Assembly (NCBI GenBank): GCA_016794345.1
Contig: JAEUKE010000068.1
Location: 1 to 38,584 of the forward strand
Reading direction: 5' to 3'
DNA from: Myxococcales bacterium
GTDB lineage: Bacteria > Myxococcota_A > Polyangia > Polyangiales > Polyangiaceae
Length of the DNA stretch: 38,584 nucleotides
Each line of letters starts with the position of its first letter. Position 1 is the first letter of the stretch. Positions 7,900-15,308 of the stretch are shown in pieces. Under the pieces are notes generated by a model. That model searched no databases, had not been told where the DNA came from, and saw only the letters and a program-made list of their open reading frames with translations. The position numbers and the translations under genes were made by a program.

Positions 7900-9014
7900 T
7901 GCCCAACACGATCCCCGACCAAGACGAGCCCGAGCGCGGGCGCCCCACCGAGCCGGACCTCCCTGCCCGCGAGACGCTCCCCGATCTCGACGAGACCAAC
8001 CTGGAAGGTCAAAACGACGGCCCGTCCGAGGCCGAGCCCGCCACGCCGCAGAAGCCACCGAAGAGCTGGGTGTATTTCCTGGTGGGCGGCCTGCTCTTCG
8101 CGTCGGTCGCCGGACCGCTCGCGTTCTACTTCCTCGTCTGGCGATACCGCCCGACGGCGCCGCAGCACATTCCCCAAGGCTCCACCGTGGCCGTCCGGCT
8201 GGACGGCCGAGAGCTCTACCTCAACGAGCCCTTCCGCAAACACGTGCTGGGCGCGCTGGAGGACCAACCCGGCCTCGAGAGCCACGTCGAGCGGATCAAG
8301 TCGCGGACGGGCATCGACCTCCGCTCCGACGTCCGCGAGATCGTGCTCGCCACCACCACCGGGCAGAGCTTCGTCGTCATCCTCGGCGGGCGGCTCGGGC
8401 GGACGCGCATCGAGCAGCAGCCCTTCCCCGAAGGCGTCTACACCGTCCTCACCGAGAAGCAGATCCCGGGCTTCACCATGGAGGGCGCCGTGATGGTCGG
8501 GCCTGGCTTCCGGGTCGCGCAAGCAGAGGACGATACCGTCATCATCGGAACCGACGAAGAGATCGTTCGCGCGGCCCTCGAGCCCTCGGAGGCCTGGAAG
8601 ACGCTCGGGCTGTCGAGCTCCGGCGCGATGAGCTTCGTCATCGACTCCCCTGCCCTCTCCGCGGCCGCTCGGACCTCCCCGTCAGCGCTCGCGGACGCGC
8701 TCGGCAAGTCCGACAAGGTCACCGGGTTCTTGCGCCTCGACAAGGCCAAGCTCTACGTCGACGTCGTCCCCTCGAGCGGCGTGCGCTCGGAGGAGCTCGG
8801 GCCCGAGATCGACGAAGCGCTGACCGAGGCGCGCACGCTCTCGCTGCTCTTGCCCGACGCGTACGGCGCGAAAAGCGCCCTCGCGAGCGCGCGCGTGAAG
8901 CCGCGCCCCGAGACCGTCATGATCGAGGCCGAGTGGCCGCGCGAAGGCTTCGAGGAGGCCTTCGAGCGAATGGGCTCCGTCCTGCGCACGGTGCTCGCCG
9001 GGACGAAGCCCTGA
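7899..9014 (+). CDS. Single-pass membrane protein of unknown function
   Basis: A 371-residue protein whose ATG shares one base with the preceding TGA. The first ~55 residues are acidic and proline-rich and would be cytoplasmic. One transmembrane helix follows (about 57-80, WVYFLVGGLLFASVAGPLAFYF), then a ~290-residue extracytoplasmic region. This region begins STVAVRLDGRELYLNEPFRKHVLGAL and contains IDLRSDVREIVLATT, a pattern similar to proteins that model their own abundance-like 'DUF3352-type' folds, but I cannot assign it with confidence. It ends six bases before the convergent SDR stop. With the preceding gene it looks like a pair of related envelope proteins carried on the cmk message. 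Confidence 0.75.
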   Translation: MPNTIPDQDEPERGRPTEPDLPARETLPDLDETNLEGQNDGPSEAEPATPQKPPKSWVYFLVGGLLFASVAGPLAFYFLVWRYRPTAPQHIPQGSTVAVRLDGRELYLNEPFRKHVLGALEDQPGLESHVERIKSRTGIDLRSDVREIVLATTTGQSFVVILGGRLGRTRIEQQPFPEGVYTVLTEKQIPGFTMEGAVMVGPGFRVAQAEDDTVIIGTDEEIVRAALEPSEAWKTLGLSSSGAMSFVIDSPALSAAARTSPSALADALGKSDKVTGFLRLDKAKLYVDVVPSSGVRSEELGPEIDEALTEARTLSLLLPDAYGAKSALASARVKPRPETVMIEAEWPREGFEEAFERMGSVLRTVLAGTKP

Positions 9015-9020
9015 CCGACC

Positions 9021-9815
9021 TCAGGCGAGGACGAGCGCCCGCACGACGGCCCGCGTCGCATCACCGTCCGCGACGCGCGGCCACGGCCGCTCCGCTTCTT
9101 CCACCATCCAGCGCGCCTCCCCCGGCGGCGACCACCGCTCACGGGCGAGGACCCGGCCCAGGCGCGCTGCGCAGATCTCCGGCGCCTCCCACAGGCGCTT
9201 GGTGAGGCCCACGAGGGCGCCGAGGAGCCCCGGCGCGACGCCGAGATCCGTCCGCACGACGCCCGGATGCATCACGAGGAAGTCGACGCTCGGGTAGCGC
9301 GCGGCGATGTCGCGCGTCGCGACGGCGAAGCAGAGCTTGGTCGTGCAATAGGTCCTCCACCGCGAGAAGTCGGCGCCGATCGGCGTCTTGTCCGCGTGGA
9401 CCTTGCCGAGAGCCATGAGCCCCGCGCCGACGACCAGGCACCGCGCCAGGTGCTGGCCGTCGAGGAGGGGCGCCTGCATCCGCATCGGGGCGAGAAAGTT
9501 GACGACGAACGCGCGCTCGAGCCCGTCCGGCCCGATCTCCCGTTGCGTCGGCCAGATGCCCGCGTTGTGCACGAGCGTCGCGCCGGGCCGAACCTGCCCG
9601 GCGAGGGCCGCGCCGAGCGCCTCCGCCCCGGAGAGGGTGGAGAGGTCGCCCGGGACACACCGCGCCTCGCCGCCGCGCTCGCGCACCGCAGACTCCACCT
9701 CGGCGAGCCGGCCGGCGTCGCGCGCGACCAGCAGGAGCCGGCGCTCCGGCGAGGCCAGCTCGAGCGCCAAAGCACGACCGATCCCGCGCGAAGCTCCGGT
9801 GATGACGACGTCCAT
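9021..9815 (-). CDS. Short-chain dehydrogenase/reductase, atypical active site
   Basis: This 264-residue Rossmann protein has the cofactor loop TGASRGIG (6-13), the structural HNAG (83-86) and the catalytic pair Tyr156/Lys160 in YCTTK. The spacing between the beta5 strand and Tyr resembles the retinol-dehydrogenase-like subgroup. Where that subgroup has Val-Ser-Ser on beta5, this protein has CLVVGAGLM (residues 126-134), so the usual catalytic serine appears to be absent. It may still act if another residue substitutes. The lack of an acidic residue right after the second strand (LLLVARDAGR) is compatible with NADP(H). It is divergent from a TetR regulator over 68 bases with a palindrome next to its start, so it is probably the regulator's target. 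Confidence 0.9.
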   Translation of the reverse strand: MDVVITGASRGIGRALALELASPERRLLLVARDAGRLAEVESAVRERGGEARCVPGDLSTLSGAEALGAALAGQVRPGATLVHNAGIWPTQREIGPDGLERAFVVNFLAPMRMQAPLLDGQHLARCLVVGAGLMALGKVHADKTPIGADFSRWRTYCTTKLCFAVATRDIAARYPSVDFLVMHPGVVRTDLGVAPGLLGALVGLTKRLWEAPEICAARLGRVLARERWSPPGEARWMVEEAERPWPRVADGDATRAVVRALVLA

Positions 9816-9816
9816 G

Positions 9817-9837
9817 AATTGGAAGATTCCTCCAATT
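9817..9837. promoter_or_regulatory. Palindromic candidate operator between SDR and tetR-type gene
   Basis: Perfect inverted repeat: AATTGGA (9817-9823) and TCCAATT (9831-9837) flank a 7-base spacer; a second nested pair GGAA/TTCC lies inside. Size and symmetry suit a TetR dimer. It begins one base before the SDR start codon and covers the SDR ribosome-binding region (GGAGG on the minus strand), so binding would block SDR expression. An A/T-rich site in such GC-rich DNA stands out. Confidence 0.55.
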
Positions 9838-9883
9838 TGCGCCCGGACGCAACGCCCCCGTCGACGGCGGTGTATTCTCGGCC

Positions 9884-10480
9884 GTGTCCCGAAGGCGAGA
9901 CGGGCTGGAGAGGCGAGACGCGATCCTCGACGCGGCGCTTCGCTGCTTCACCGCGCGAGGCCTCCTCGCGACCGGCATCGAGGAGATCCGCAAGGAGGCG
10001 GGCGCTAGCCCGTCGAGCGTCTACAACCTGTTCGCCGACCGGAACGACATCGTGCTCGGGCTGCTCACGCGGACGTTCGAGCGGCTCTTTGCGCACATCG
10101 TCAGCCGGTCGGCGCGCCCGCGGACGGCCAAGGGCCTCGTCACCGCAATCGTCGATGCACACCTGGAGTGGGTGCTCGAGCACCGGGACGAAGGGCGCTT
10201 CCTCTACCAGGCCACCGTGCTCGAGATGACCCCGGGGGCGAGCGAGGCGCTCCAACGAAAGAAGGCCGAGCTCCTCGCGCCCGTGGTGGCGCGGCTCGGC
10301 CCGTTTGTCGAAGCCGGCGAGCTGCCTCGCTGGCCCACGCTCGTCTTCGACGTCGTGCTCCTCGGTCCGAGCCATGAGGCGTGCCGGCGTCTTCTCGCCG
10401 GCGCGCCGCTCGAGCCCGAGTGGATGCGGCGCGAGCTGCCGCGGCTCGCTTGGGCCACGATCGCATCGCGCCGCGCGTGA
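9884..10480 (+). CDS. TetR/AcrR-family transcriptional regulator
   Basis: A 198-residue protein with an N-terminal helix-turn-helix of TetR type: RRDAILDAALRCFTARGLLATGIEEIRKEAGASPSSVYNLFADRNDIVLGLL (about 10-61), where AGASPSSVYNLFADR is the recognition-helix segment. The C-terminal helical part would bind a ligand and dimerise; it contains several basic residues and no obvious metal site. GTG 9884 is the only start that precedes the DNA-binding domain closely. TATTCT at 9873-9878 lies only five bases before the GTG, so the message could be nearly leaderless. The gene diverges from the SDR gene and probably represses it and itself through the palindrome at 9817-9837. Confidence 0.92.
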   Translation: MSRRRDGLERRDAILDAALRCFTARGLLATGIEEIRKEAGASPSSVYNLFADRNDIVLGLLTRTFERLFAHIVSRSARPRTAKGLVTAIVDAHLEWVLEHRDEGRFLYQATVLEMTPGASEALQRKKAELLAPVVARLGPFVEAGELPRWPTLVFDVVLLGPSHEACRRLLAGAPLEPEWMRRELPRLAWATIASRRA

Positions 10481-10501
10481 AAGTCTGTCCGTCTCGTTCG
10501 A

Positions 10502-11887
10502 TCAGAGCGGCTTCATCATCGCGAGCCGCGTCCAGGTCATGTCCGTGCCGGCCTCGCAGTCGGGCTTGTCGGGGTCGGGGTTCTGCCAGCCGCCCGAGAT
10601 GTCACGTGCCTGGTAGCCGACGCGCGGCGCGCCGGACTTGCTCAGCGCGAGCGACGGCGAGTGGAGGAACCACGCCGCCACGGTGCAGTTGTGCTCGAGG
10701 ATGATCGTGTCGGGGGGCATGTCGCCGCCGAGCTCCACCTTCGAGCCCTCCCAGGCCGCGTCCGCGGCGGTGCAGTCGCCGTCGTCGCACGAGAGGACGC
10801 CGATGTTGTAGTCGAAGGTGTAGGCGACGCGCGGGTGGTCGTCCCCGTCGAGCGCGAGATCGAGCCCGGCGCCGACGTTGCTCCCGTCCGCGAGGATCAT
10901 GCCGTTGAACGCACCCTCGGTGCAGCCCTCGTCACAGGCGAAGTAGACGACCCGGCGCTGAAAGCTCTCGTCCTGACCGAGCACGACGAGACGGGGCTTG
11001 CCTTCGGAGGTGAGCGCGAGCGAGACCGTCGGCCGGATCGACACGACGTCGAAGTCGCTCGTGAACGCGGGCTCGATGCCGGCCCCGACCCAGCTCTCCG
11101 CGCTGTCGCAGCTGCCCGAGCACGCGACGTAGGCGGCGGTCCGCGTCGTCGACTGATCGGCGTTCACGACGTGTGCGACCGTCGCGAGGTGCGCGCGGCC
11201 CTCCGCGTCGAACCGGAGCGCGCTGCCTTCCCAGATCTGATCGGCGATCTTGTGCTGGGTCCAGGCAGCCGGGTCGTGGCAGTCGCCCTCGCACGCGACG
11301 TAATACGTCTCGGGAGCCTTCTGGCCGATGCCGAGGTACGCGACATAGGTGTGCATGAGGAATCGCGGGCTGCCGTTGGGGTCGAGGGCGAGCGCCTCCC
11401 CGGTGACCTCCCGCTCGCCCCGATGATCGAAGAGCTCGGTCTGCTTCCAGGAGGCCGTGTCGCCGCAATCGGAGTCGCAGCTCGCGTAGAAGACCTTGTT
11501 GAAGGTCGAGAGCAGCACGTGGGGTCGGTCCTGAGCGTCGACGGTCAACATGGCGTTCGCCACCGACGAGTCGACGTCGAAGCGCACGACGCGGACCGCC
11601 TCCGGGCCGGAGCAGTCCGCCGCGCAAGTGGCGTAGTAGGCGCGGCCGCCGGCGTAGGCCGGGAACACCGCGTGCACGCGGCCCTTCGAGTCCAGCTCGA
11701 TACGCGGCGCGGCGGTGTTGTCGACATCCGCGCCGGTCGGAAGGAAGAAGGGGGCGCTCGAGGCGTCGGAGCTGCCGCCGCCTTTGCCGTCGCCATCCTC
11801 GCTGTCCGAGGAAGAGCCGACGTCACAAGCCGAGGCCGCGAGACCGAGCGCGAGAACCGACGAAAGCCGCAAGAATGAGCGAGACAT
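10502..11887 (-). CDS. Lipoprotein with seven propeller-like repeats and paired cysteines
   Basis: A 461-residue exported protein. A signal ends in a lipobox (ASAC, Cys21) followed by a Ser/Gly/Asp linker. The rest holds seven copies of a strand motif of the form hydrophobic-x-hydrophobic-Asp-x-x-Gly-x-Pro-Arg/His, for example LTVDAQDRPHVLL, LALDPNGSPRFLM and LALDGDDHPRVAY. This count fits a seven-bladed beta-propeller. Most blades also carry a closely spaced cysteine pair (88/92, 137/141, 199/203, 256/260, 318/322, 367/372), often after an aromatic (YYVAC, YFAC) and before a Trp. The pairs probably form blade-stabilising disulfides. Role unknown; cell-surface binding is plausible. It lies 70 bases downstream of the BTAD regulator on the same strand. 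Confidence 0.85.
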   Translation of the reverse strand: MSRSFLRLSSVLALGLAASACDVGSSSDSEDGDGKGGGSSDASSAPFFLPTGADVDNTAAPRIELDSKGRVHAVFPAYAGGRAYYATCAADCSGPEAVRVVRFDVDSSVANAMLTVDAQDRPHVLLSTFNKVFYASCDSDCGDTASWKQTELFDHRGEREVTGEALALDPNGSPRFLMHTYVAYLGIGQKAPETYYVACEGDCHDPAAWTQHKIADQIWEGSALRFDAEGRAHLATVAHVVNADQSTTRTAAYVACSGSCDSAESWVGAGIEPAFTSDFDVVSIRPTVSLALTSEGKPRLVVLGQDESFQRRVVYFACDEGCTEGAFNGMILADGSNVGAGLDLALDGDDHPRVAYTFDYNIGVLSCDDGDCTAADAAWEGSKVELGGDMPPDTIILEHNCTVAAWFLHSPSLALSKSGAPRVGYQARDISGGWQNPDPDKPDCEAGTDMTWTRLAMMKPL

Positions 11888-11957
11888 CGAAAAAGACCTC
11901 CACCGATGCAGGCGGGCACGCCCCTTGCGGGCCTCGCCTTCGGTGAAGAGAAGGTGC

Positions 11958-14870
11958 TCAGCCTCGATGACCGGAGGATGACCGGGCGGCCTTCTCGCGT
12001 GACCGGCCGGCCCCAGCGGCGACGATCCGGTCGCGTGCCCGCGCGGCCCTCACCCGAAGATGCGCGTCCACGATCGGATCTCCCACGATGTCGGCGATCA
12101 CGGCCGAGGCCTCCTCGTGGCGGCCCAGCCGGACGAGCGACTCGGCCTGCAGGACGCGAGCTGCCCGGACGTCTCGTGGTAGCGCGCCGCCCCCGGGCAG
12201 ATCGCCGAGCGCCTCGAGGGCGCGGGCGCCGTCCTCCTCCGCCAGGTAGACCTCGGCCCGCGCGATCCGGAGGTGCGCGCGCGCGCCGACCACCCCCGTC
12301 GCGTCGCGCAGCGCGATCTCTGCTTCGTCGATGTCGCGGCGCGCCGCCGCGAGATCCGCGAGGGCGACGTGGACCCGCGCGCGCGCCGCGAGGACACGCG
12401 CCTTGCCGTACAGGAGCTGCCCCCACCGCTCGAGGTGCTCGAGCGCCTCGTTCACGTGGGGAAGGGCGCGCGCCGGATCCGCCTCGAGGAGGGCGACCTC
12501 ACCTCGATAGAGCGCCGCGGCCGCGAGCCCCTCGGGATCCGCGAGCCCTTCGCAAGCCGCCTCGAAGGCGTCGAGCAGCTCGTGAACGAAGCTCCCCAGT
12601 CGGCCCATCCGGATCGCCGCGTCGAGGCGCACCTGGACGGACTCGGCGATCACGATCGGATCACCGGCGTCACGCGCCAGCTCGACCGCCTCGCGAGCGG
12701 CCAGCTCCGCCTCTTCGTAGTGACCTGCGTCCACCAGCAGGCCGGCGCGGAAGCCGCGCGCGCGCGCTCGATCGCGGGTCGACGCGGCGAGCCGCTCGAG
12801 CGTCGCCGCGTGTCGCTCGGCGTCCGGACCGACCGGTCCGCGCACGAGCTGGTAGAGCGCCTCGCAGGCGCCGCTCGGATCGCCCGCGCCCTCGAACGCG
12901 CGCGCCGCGCGCTCGAAGAGCTGGGCGGCCTCGGAGATGCGCGAGAGCATGCGCGCCGCGACCCCGGCTCGCAGGAGATAAGGGGCCGCGGCGCCGGCGC
13001 GCCCGCCCGCTTCGTAGTGGTGGGCCACGAGCGCGGCGTCGGCGCCCTTCGCGGCGAGGCGCTCGGCGATGCTCGCGTGGAGGTGCTCCCGCACCACGCG
13101 AGGGAGATCCTCACGGAGGACCTCGGCGAGGACGTCGTGTGATACGCGCCCCGACGCGAGCACCTGCGCGGCCTCGAGGGCGGACCAGGGCTCCGCGAGA
13201 TCGAGCGCGCTCGCCCCGAGGACCTGCATCGCGAGCTCGAGATCGAAGACCGGGCCGGCCACGGCCGCGACGCGAGCGAGGCGCAGCGCGGGCTCGCCGA
13301 GGCGCTCGAGGCGTCGCTTCACGAGCGCCTTGACGCGGTCGGGGATGGGGACGCGTGCGTCGTCCGCCCCGGCGTCGAGCGCCGCCCGGACGATCTCGAG
13401 CAGGAAGAGCGGCACCCCGTGGGAGGCGTGCGCGATGGCCTCGACGCGCCCGGCGAGAGCTTCGACGCCGAGCGATCGACAGAGCTCGAGCGTCTCGGCG
13501 GGCGTGAGCGGCGCGAGATCGATCCGGCTCGCGAGGCCGGCCGAGAGCGCCCGCGCGACCCGCTCTGCCGTCGCCTGCGCCAGATCCTCGTCACGGTGCG
13601 CGATCACGGCAAAAGCGCCAAGATCGCCGGACCAGCACTGCTCCGCGATCCAGAGCAAAGCCTCGGCGCTCGCCGGATCCGACCACTGCAGGTCGTCGAC
13701 CACGAGGACCTTCACGCCCTCCGAGACGGCGGCGCGCATGAGCTGGGCGAACGCGTCGAGGAAGCGGAGCTTGCTCCGCCGCGAGAGCGGGCTCGGCTCG
13801 TCCGGCACGAGCTCCGGGACGAGCTGCCCGAGCTCGTGCAGCGCCCACGCCGGCAAGGCGGGCTTGCGATCCCGGAGGAGCGCACGGAGGCCTCGCGCCA
13901 GCGTGCCGTAGGGAACATCGGCGTCGCCCGGCCGCGCCTCGATGACCACGGAGGGGCCCTGGCGCTCCGCGAACTCGCGCACCAGGCGCGACTTGCCGAC
14001 GCCCGGCGCGCCCACCACGATGATCCCCGAACGCGCAGCGAGCGCGCGCTCCAGCTCCGCCCACTCCTCCCTTCGTCCGACCCAGGGCGGCCTCAAGACC
14101 GCCGCCGGCAGCGCGACAGGCGCAGCCTGACGCCGGACGATCGCCGGCGCCTTGCCCTCGCGGATCGCCCGCAGGACCTCGAGCATCGCCGCGCTCGGCT
14201 TCATGGCGAGCTCGCGCGCGAGCATCTTTCGGCAGCGCTCGTAGGCGCCCATGGCCTGGGGCGCGTCTCCTTTGCCGAGCCACAGGCGCGCCACACGCAG
14301 GTGCGCGGCCTCCGAGAGCGGCTCGGCGGCGATGCCGCGCTCGGCGAGCGCGAGCGCGTCGTCGACTCTGCCGTCGGTCTCGGCGCGCTCGATCTCGGCG
14401 GTCACGGCCTTCGCCCACGCCCGCTTGATCTGCTCGCGCGCACCCTTGAGCCAAGACTCGAACTCGGGGCAGTCGTCGAAGTCGTACCCGGCGCAGAGCT
14501 CGTGGCCATGCTGCGCGGCGGCCGCGAAGCTCCCCGCGTGCACGGCGAGGAGCAGCTCGGACACGTCCGTCCTCGCTCCCTCGAGGACGAGCGACTCGTC
14601 CCCGACGACGAACGCCGCTCCCGAGGCGTTGCGCAGGCGCCGGATCGCCTGCGCAAGGTTGTTGCGCGCCGTGGCCTCCTTCGACTCGGGCCACAGTAGC
14701 CCCGCGATGCGCGAGCGCGGCGTCGCGCCTTCGACGGCGAGGTACGCGAGGAGGCCCGCGGTCTTCTTCTCGAAGCGCGCTATCGGTCGGGGGCCCTCCA
14801 ATCGTGCTCCACCGAGGAGGACGAGGCGGTGCGGCTGAGGCTCGGCGACGGACACGGGACCGGGCATCAT
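11958..14870 (-). CDS. Large BTAD/AAA-ATPase/TPR transcriptional regulator (SARP-like)
   Basis: A 970-residue cytoplasmic regulator. Residues ~14-100 form a winged-helix-like DNA-binding domain of the type fused to BTAD (RIAGLLWPESKEATARNNLAQAIRRLR). Residues ~100-245 are the bacterial transcriptional activator domain. An AAA/STAND-type ATPase follows, with Walker A GAPGVGKS (287-294) and Walker B VLVVDDLQWSD (to about 398). The C-terminal ~400 residues are Ala-rich helical repeats of TPR character, a likely ligand or partner platform. Such proteins often control secondary-metabolite and RiPP genes. It is divergently transcribed from the zinc-ribbon/radical-SAM pair, 53 bases away, which makes that pair a natural target. 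The first ATG pair (14870 or 14867) gives no strong ribosome site. Confidence 0.9.
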   Translation of the reverse strand: MMPGPVSVAEPQPHRLVLLGGARLEGPRPIARFEKKTAGLLAYLAVEGATPRSRIAGLLWPESKEATARNNLAQAIRRLRNASGAAFVVGDESLVLEGARTDVSELLLAVHAGSFAAAAQHGHELCAGYDFDDCPEFESWLKGAREQIKRAWAKAVTAEIERAETDGRVDDALALAERGIAAEPLSEAAHLRVARLWLGKGDAPQAMGAYERCRKMLARELAMKPSAAMLEVLRAIREGKAPAIVRRQAAPVALPAAVLRPPWVGRREEWAELERALAARSGIIVVGAPGVGKSRLVREFAERQGPSVVIEARPGDADVPYGTLARGLRALLRDRKPALPAWALHELGQLVPELVPDEPSPLSRRSKLRFLDAFAQLMRAAVSEGVKVLVVDDLQWSDPASAEALLWIAEQCWSGDLGAFAVIAHRDEDLAQATAERVARALSAGLASRIDLAPLTPAETLELCRSLGVEALAGRVEAIAHASHGVPLFLLEIVRAALDAGADDARVPIPDRVKALVKRRLERLGEPALRLARVAAVAGPVFDLELAMQVLGASALDLAEPWSALEAAQVLASGRVSHDVLAEVLREDLPRVVREHLHASIAERLAAKGADAALVAHHYEAGGRAGAAAPYLLRAGVAARMLSRISEAAQLFERAARAFEGAGDPSGACEALYQLVRGPVGPDAERHAATLERLAASTRDRARARGFRAGLLVDAGHYEEAELAAREAVELARDAGDPIVIAESVQVRLDAAIRMGRLGSFVHELLDAFEAACEGLADPEGLAAAALYRGEVALLEADPARALPHVNEALEHLERWGQLLYGKARVLAARARVHVALADLAAARRDIDEAEIALRDATGVVGARAHLRIARAEVYLAEEDGARALEALGDLPGGGALPRDVRAARVLQAESLVRLGRHEEASAVIADIVGDPIVDAHLRVRAARARDRIVAAGAGRSREKAARSSSGHRG

Positions 14871-14923
14871 CGCCGATCCGATCGCGCGACAGGGAGCCTC
14901 GTGTTTCTGGTAGCTTCTCTGGC
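14871..14923. promoter_or_regulatory. Divergent control region of BTAD regulator and splicease-like operon
   Basis: Fifty-three bases separate two divergent starts, so the region must hold both promoters or their key parts. It is less GC-rich towards the plus-strand gene (GTTTCTGGTAGCTTCTC). I see no clear inverted repeat and no convincing -35/-10 pair. The call is from gene arrangement only. Confidence 0.35.
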
Positions 14924-15304
14924 GTGAACCCCAGGCTCGACCTCTGCCCCGGCTGCGGCCGACACGTCTTCTCGGACGCCGAACAGTGCCCGTTCTGTGG
15001 CCAGCTTCGCAAGGCGAGCGCGGCGCCGTCGCCCGGCCCGATGGGCGTGGCGGCAGCCGTGGTCGTGAGCGGCGCCCTGCTCGTCGGCTGCTCCAGCGGC
15101 CAGCCGGATACGAACCAGCCCACCGGGGAGCCCCCGCCGGACGCGACCGCGGTCGCGATGTACGGCGCGCCAGCGCCCTCGTCGGACGAGCGAGTCCCCG
15201 ACCCTACGCCGACAGCCGAGCCGACCTCGTCCGAGCAGGCGCCTCCTGCTCCGCCCCCGGTCGCGGTGTACGGCCCGCCGCCGAAACAAGACGACAACCG
15301 GTAG
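14924..15304 (+). CDS. Zinc-ribbon/lipobox protein with two X-Tyr-Gly motifs; candidate spliceotide precursor
   Basis: A 126-residue protein starting at GTG 14924; the frame is open further upstream but only overlaps the divergent regulator. Residues 8-25 are a zinc ribbon (CPGC...CPFC). A hydrophobic run (41-55) ends in a lipobox LLVGC with Cys56. A Pro/Thr/Ser-rich, low-complexity tail carries Met79-Tyr80-Gly81 and Val115-Tyr116-Gly117, in matching contexts VAMYGAP and VAVYGPP. X-Tyr-Gly is the motif cut by PlpX-type radical SAM spliceases, and such an enzyme begins five bases after this stop. No Nif11-like leader is present; the zinc ribbon might take the recognition role. A plain lipoprotein is the alternative. 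The zinc ribbon placed before a lipobox is odd in its own right. Confidence 0.8.
   Translation: MNPRLDLCPGCGRHVFSDAEQCPFCGQLRKASAAPSPGPMGVAAAVVVSGALLVGCSSGQPDTNQPTGEPPPDATAVAMYGAPAPSSDERVPDPTPTAEPTSSEQAPPAPPPVAVYGPPPKQDDNR
15151..15171 (+). repeat. X-Tyr-Gly coding repeat, copy 1
   Basis: These 21 bases around the Met-Tyr-Gly codons match 15259-15279 at 19 positions. The two copies lie 108 bases apart inside the same reading frame, an exact multiple of three. The flanking linker is not conserved between copies. Confidence 0.7.
15259..15279 (+). repeat. X-Tyr-Gly coding repeat, copy 2
   Basis: Second copy, around the Val-Tyr-Gly codons. The differences from copy 1 are at positions 8 (A/G, giving Met/Val) and 17 (G/C, giving Ala/Pro). 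Conservation is concentrated on the motif, while the sequence between copies has diverged. Confidence 0.7.
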
Positions 15305-15308
15305 CCCG

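Noticed and set aside
12273..13142. Long open frame on the plus strand inside the BTAD regulator gene
   Set aside because: Arg/Asp/Glu-rich antisense shadow typical of high-GC DNA, with no recognisable domain; the minus-strand regulator has complete motifs.
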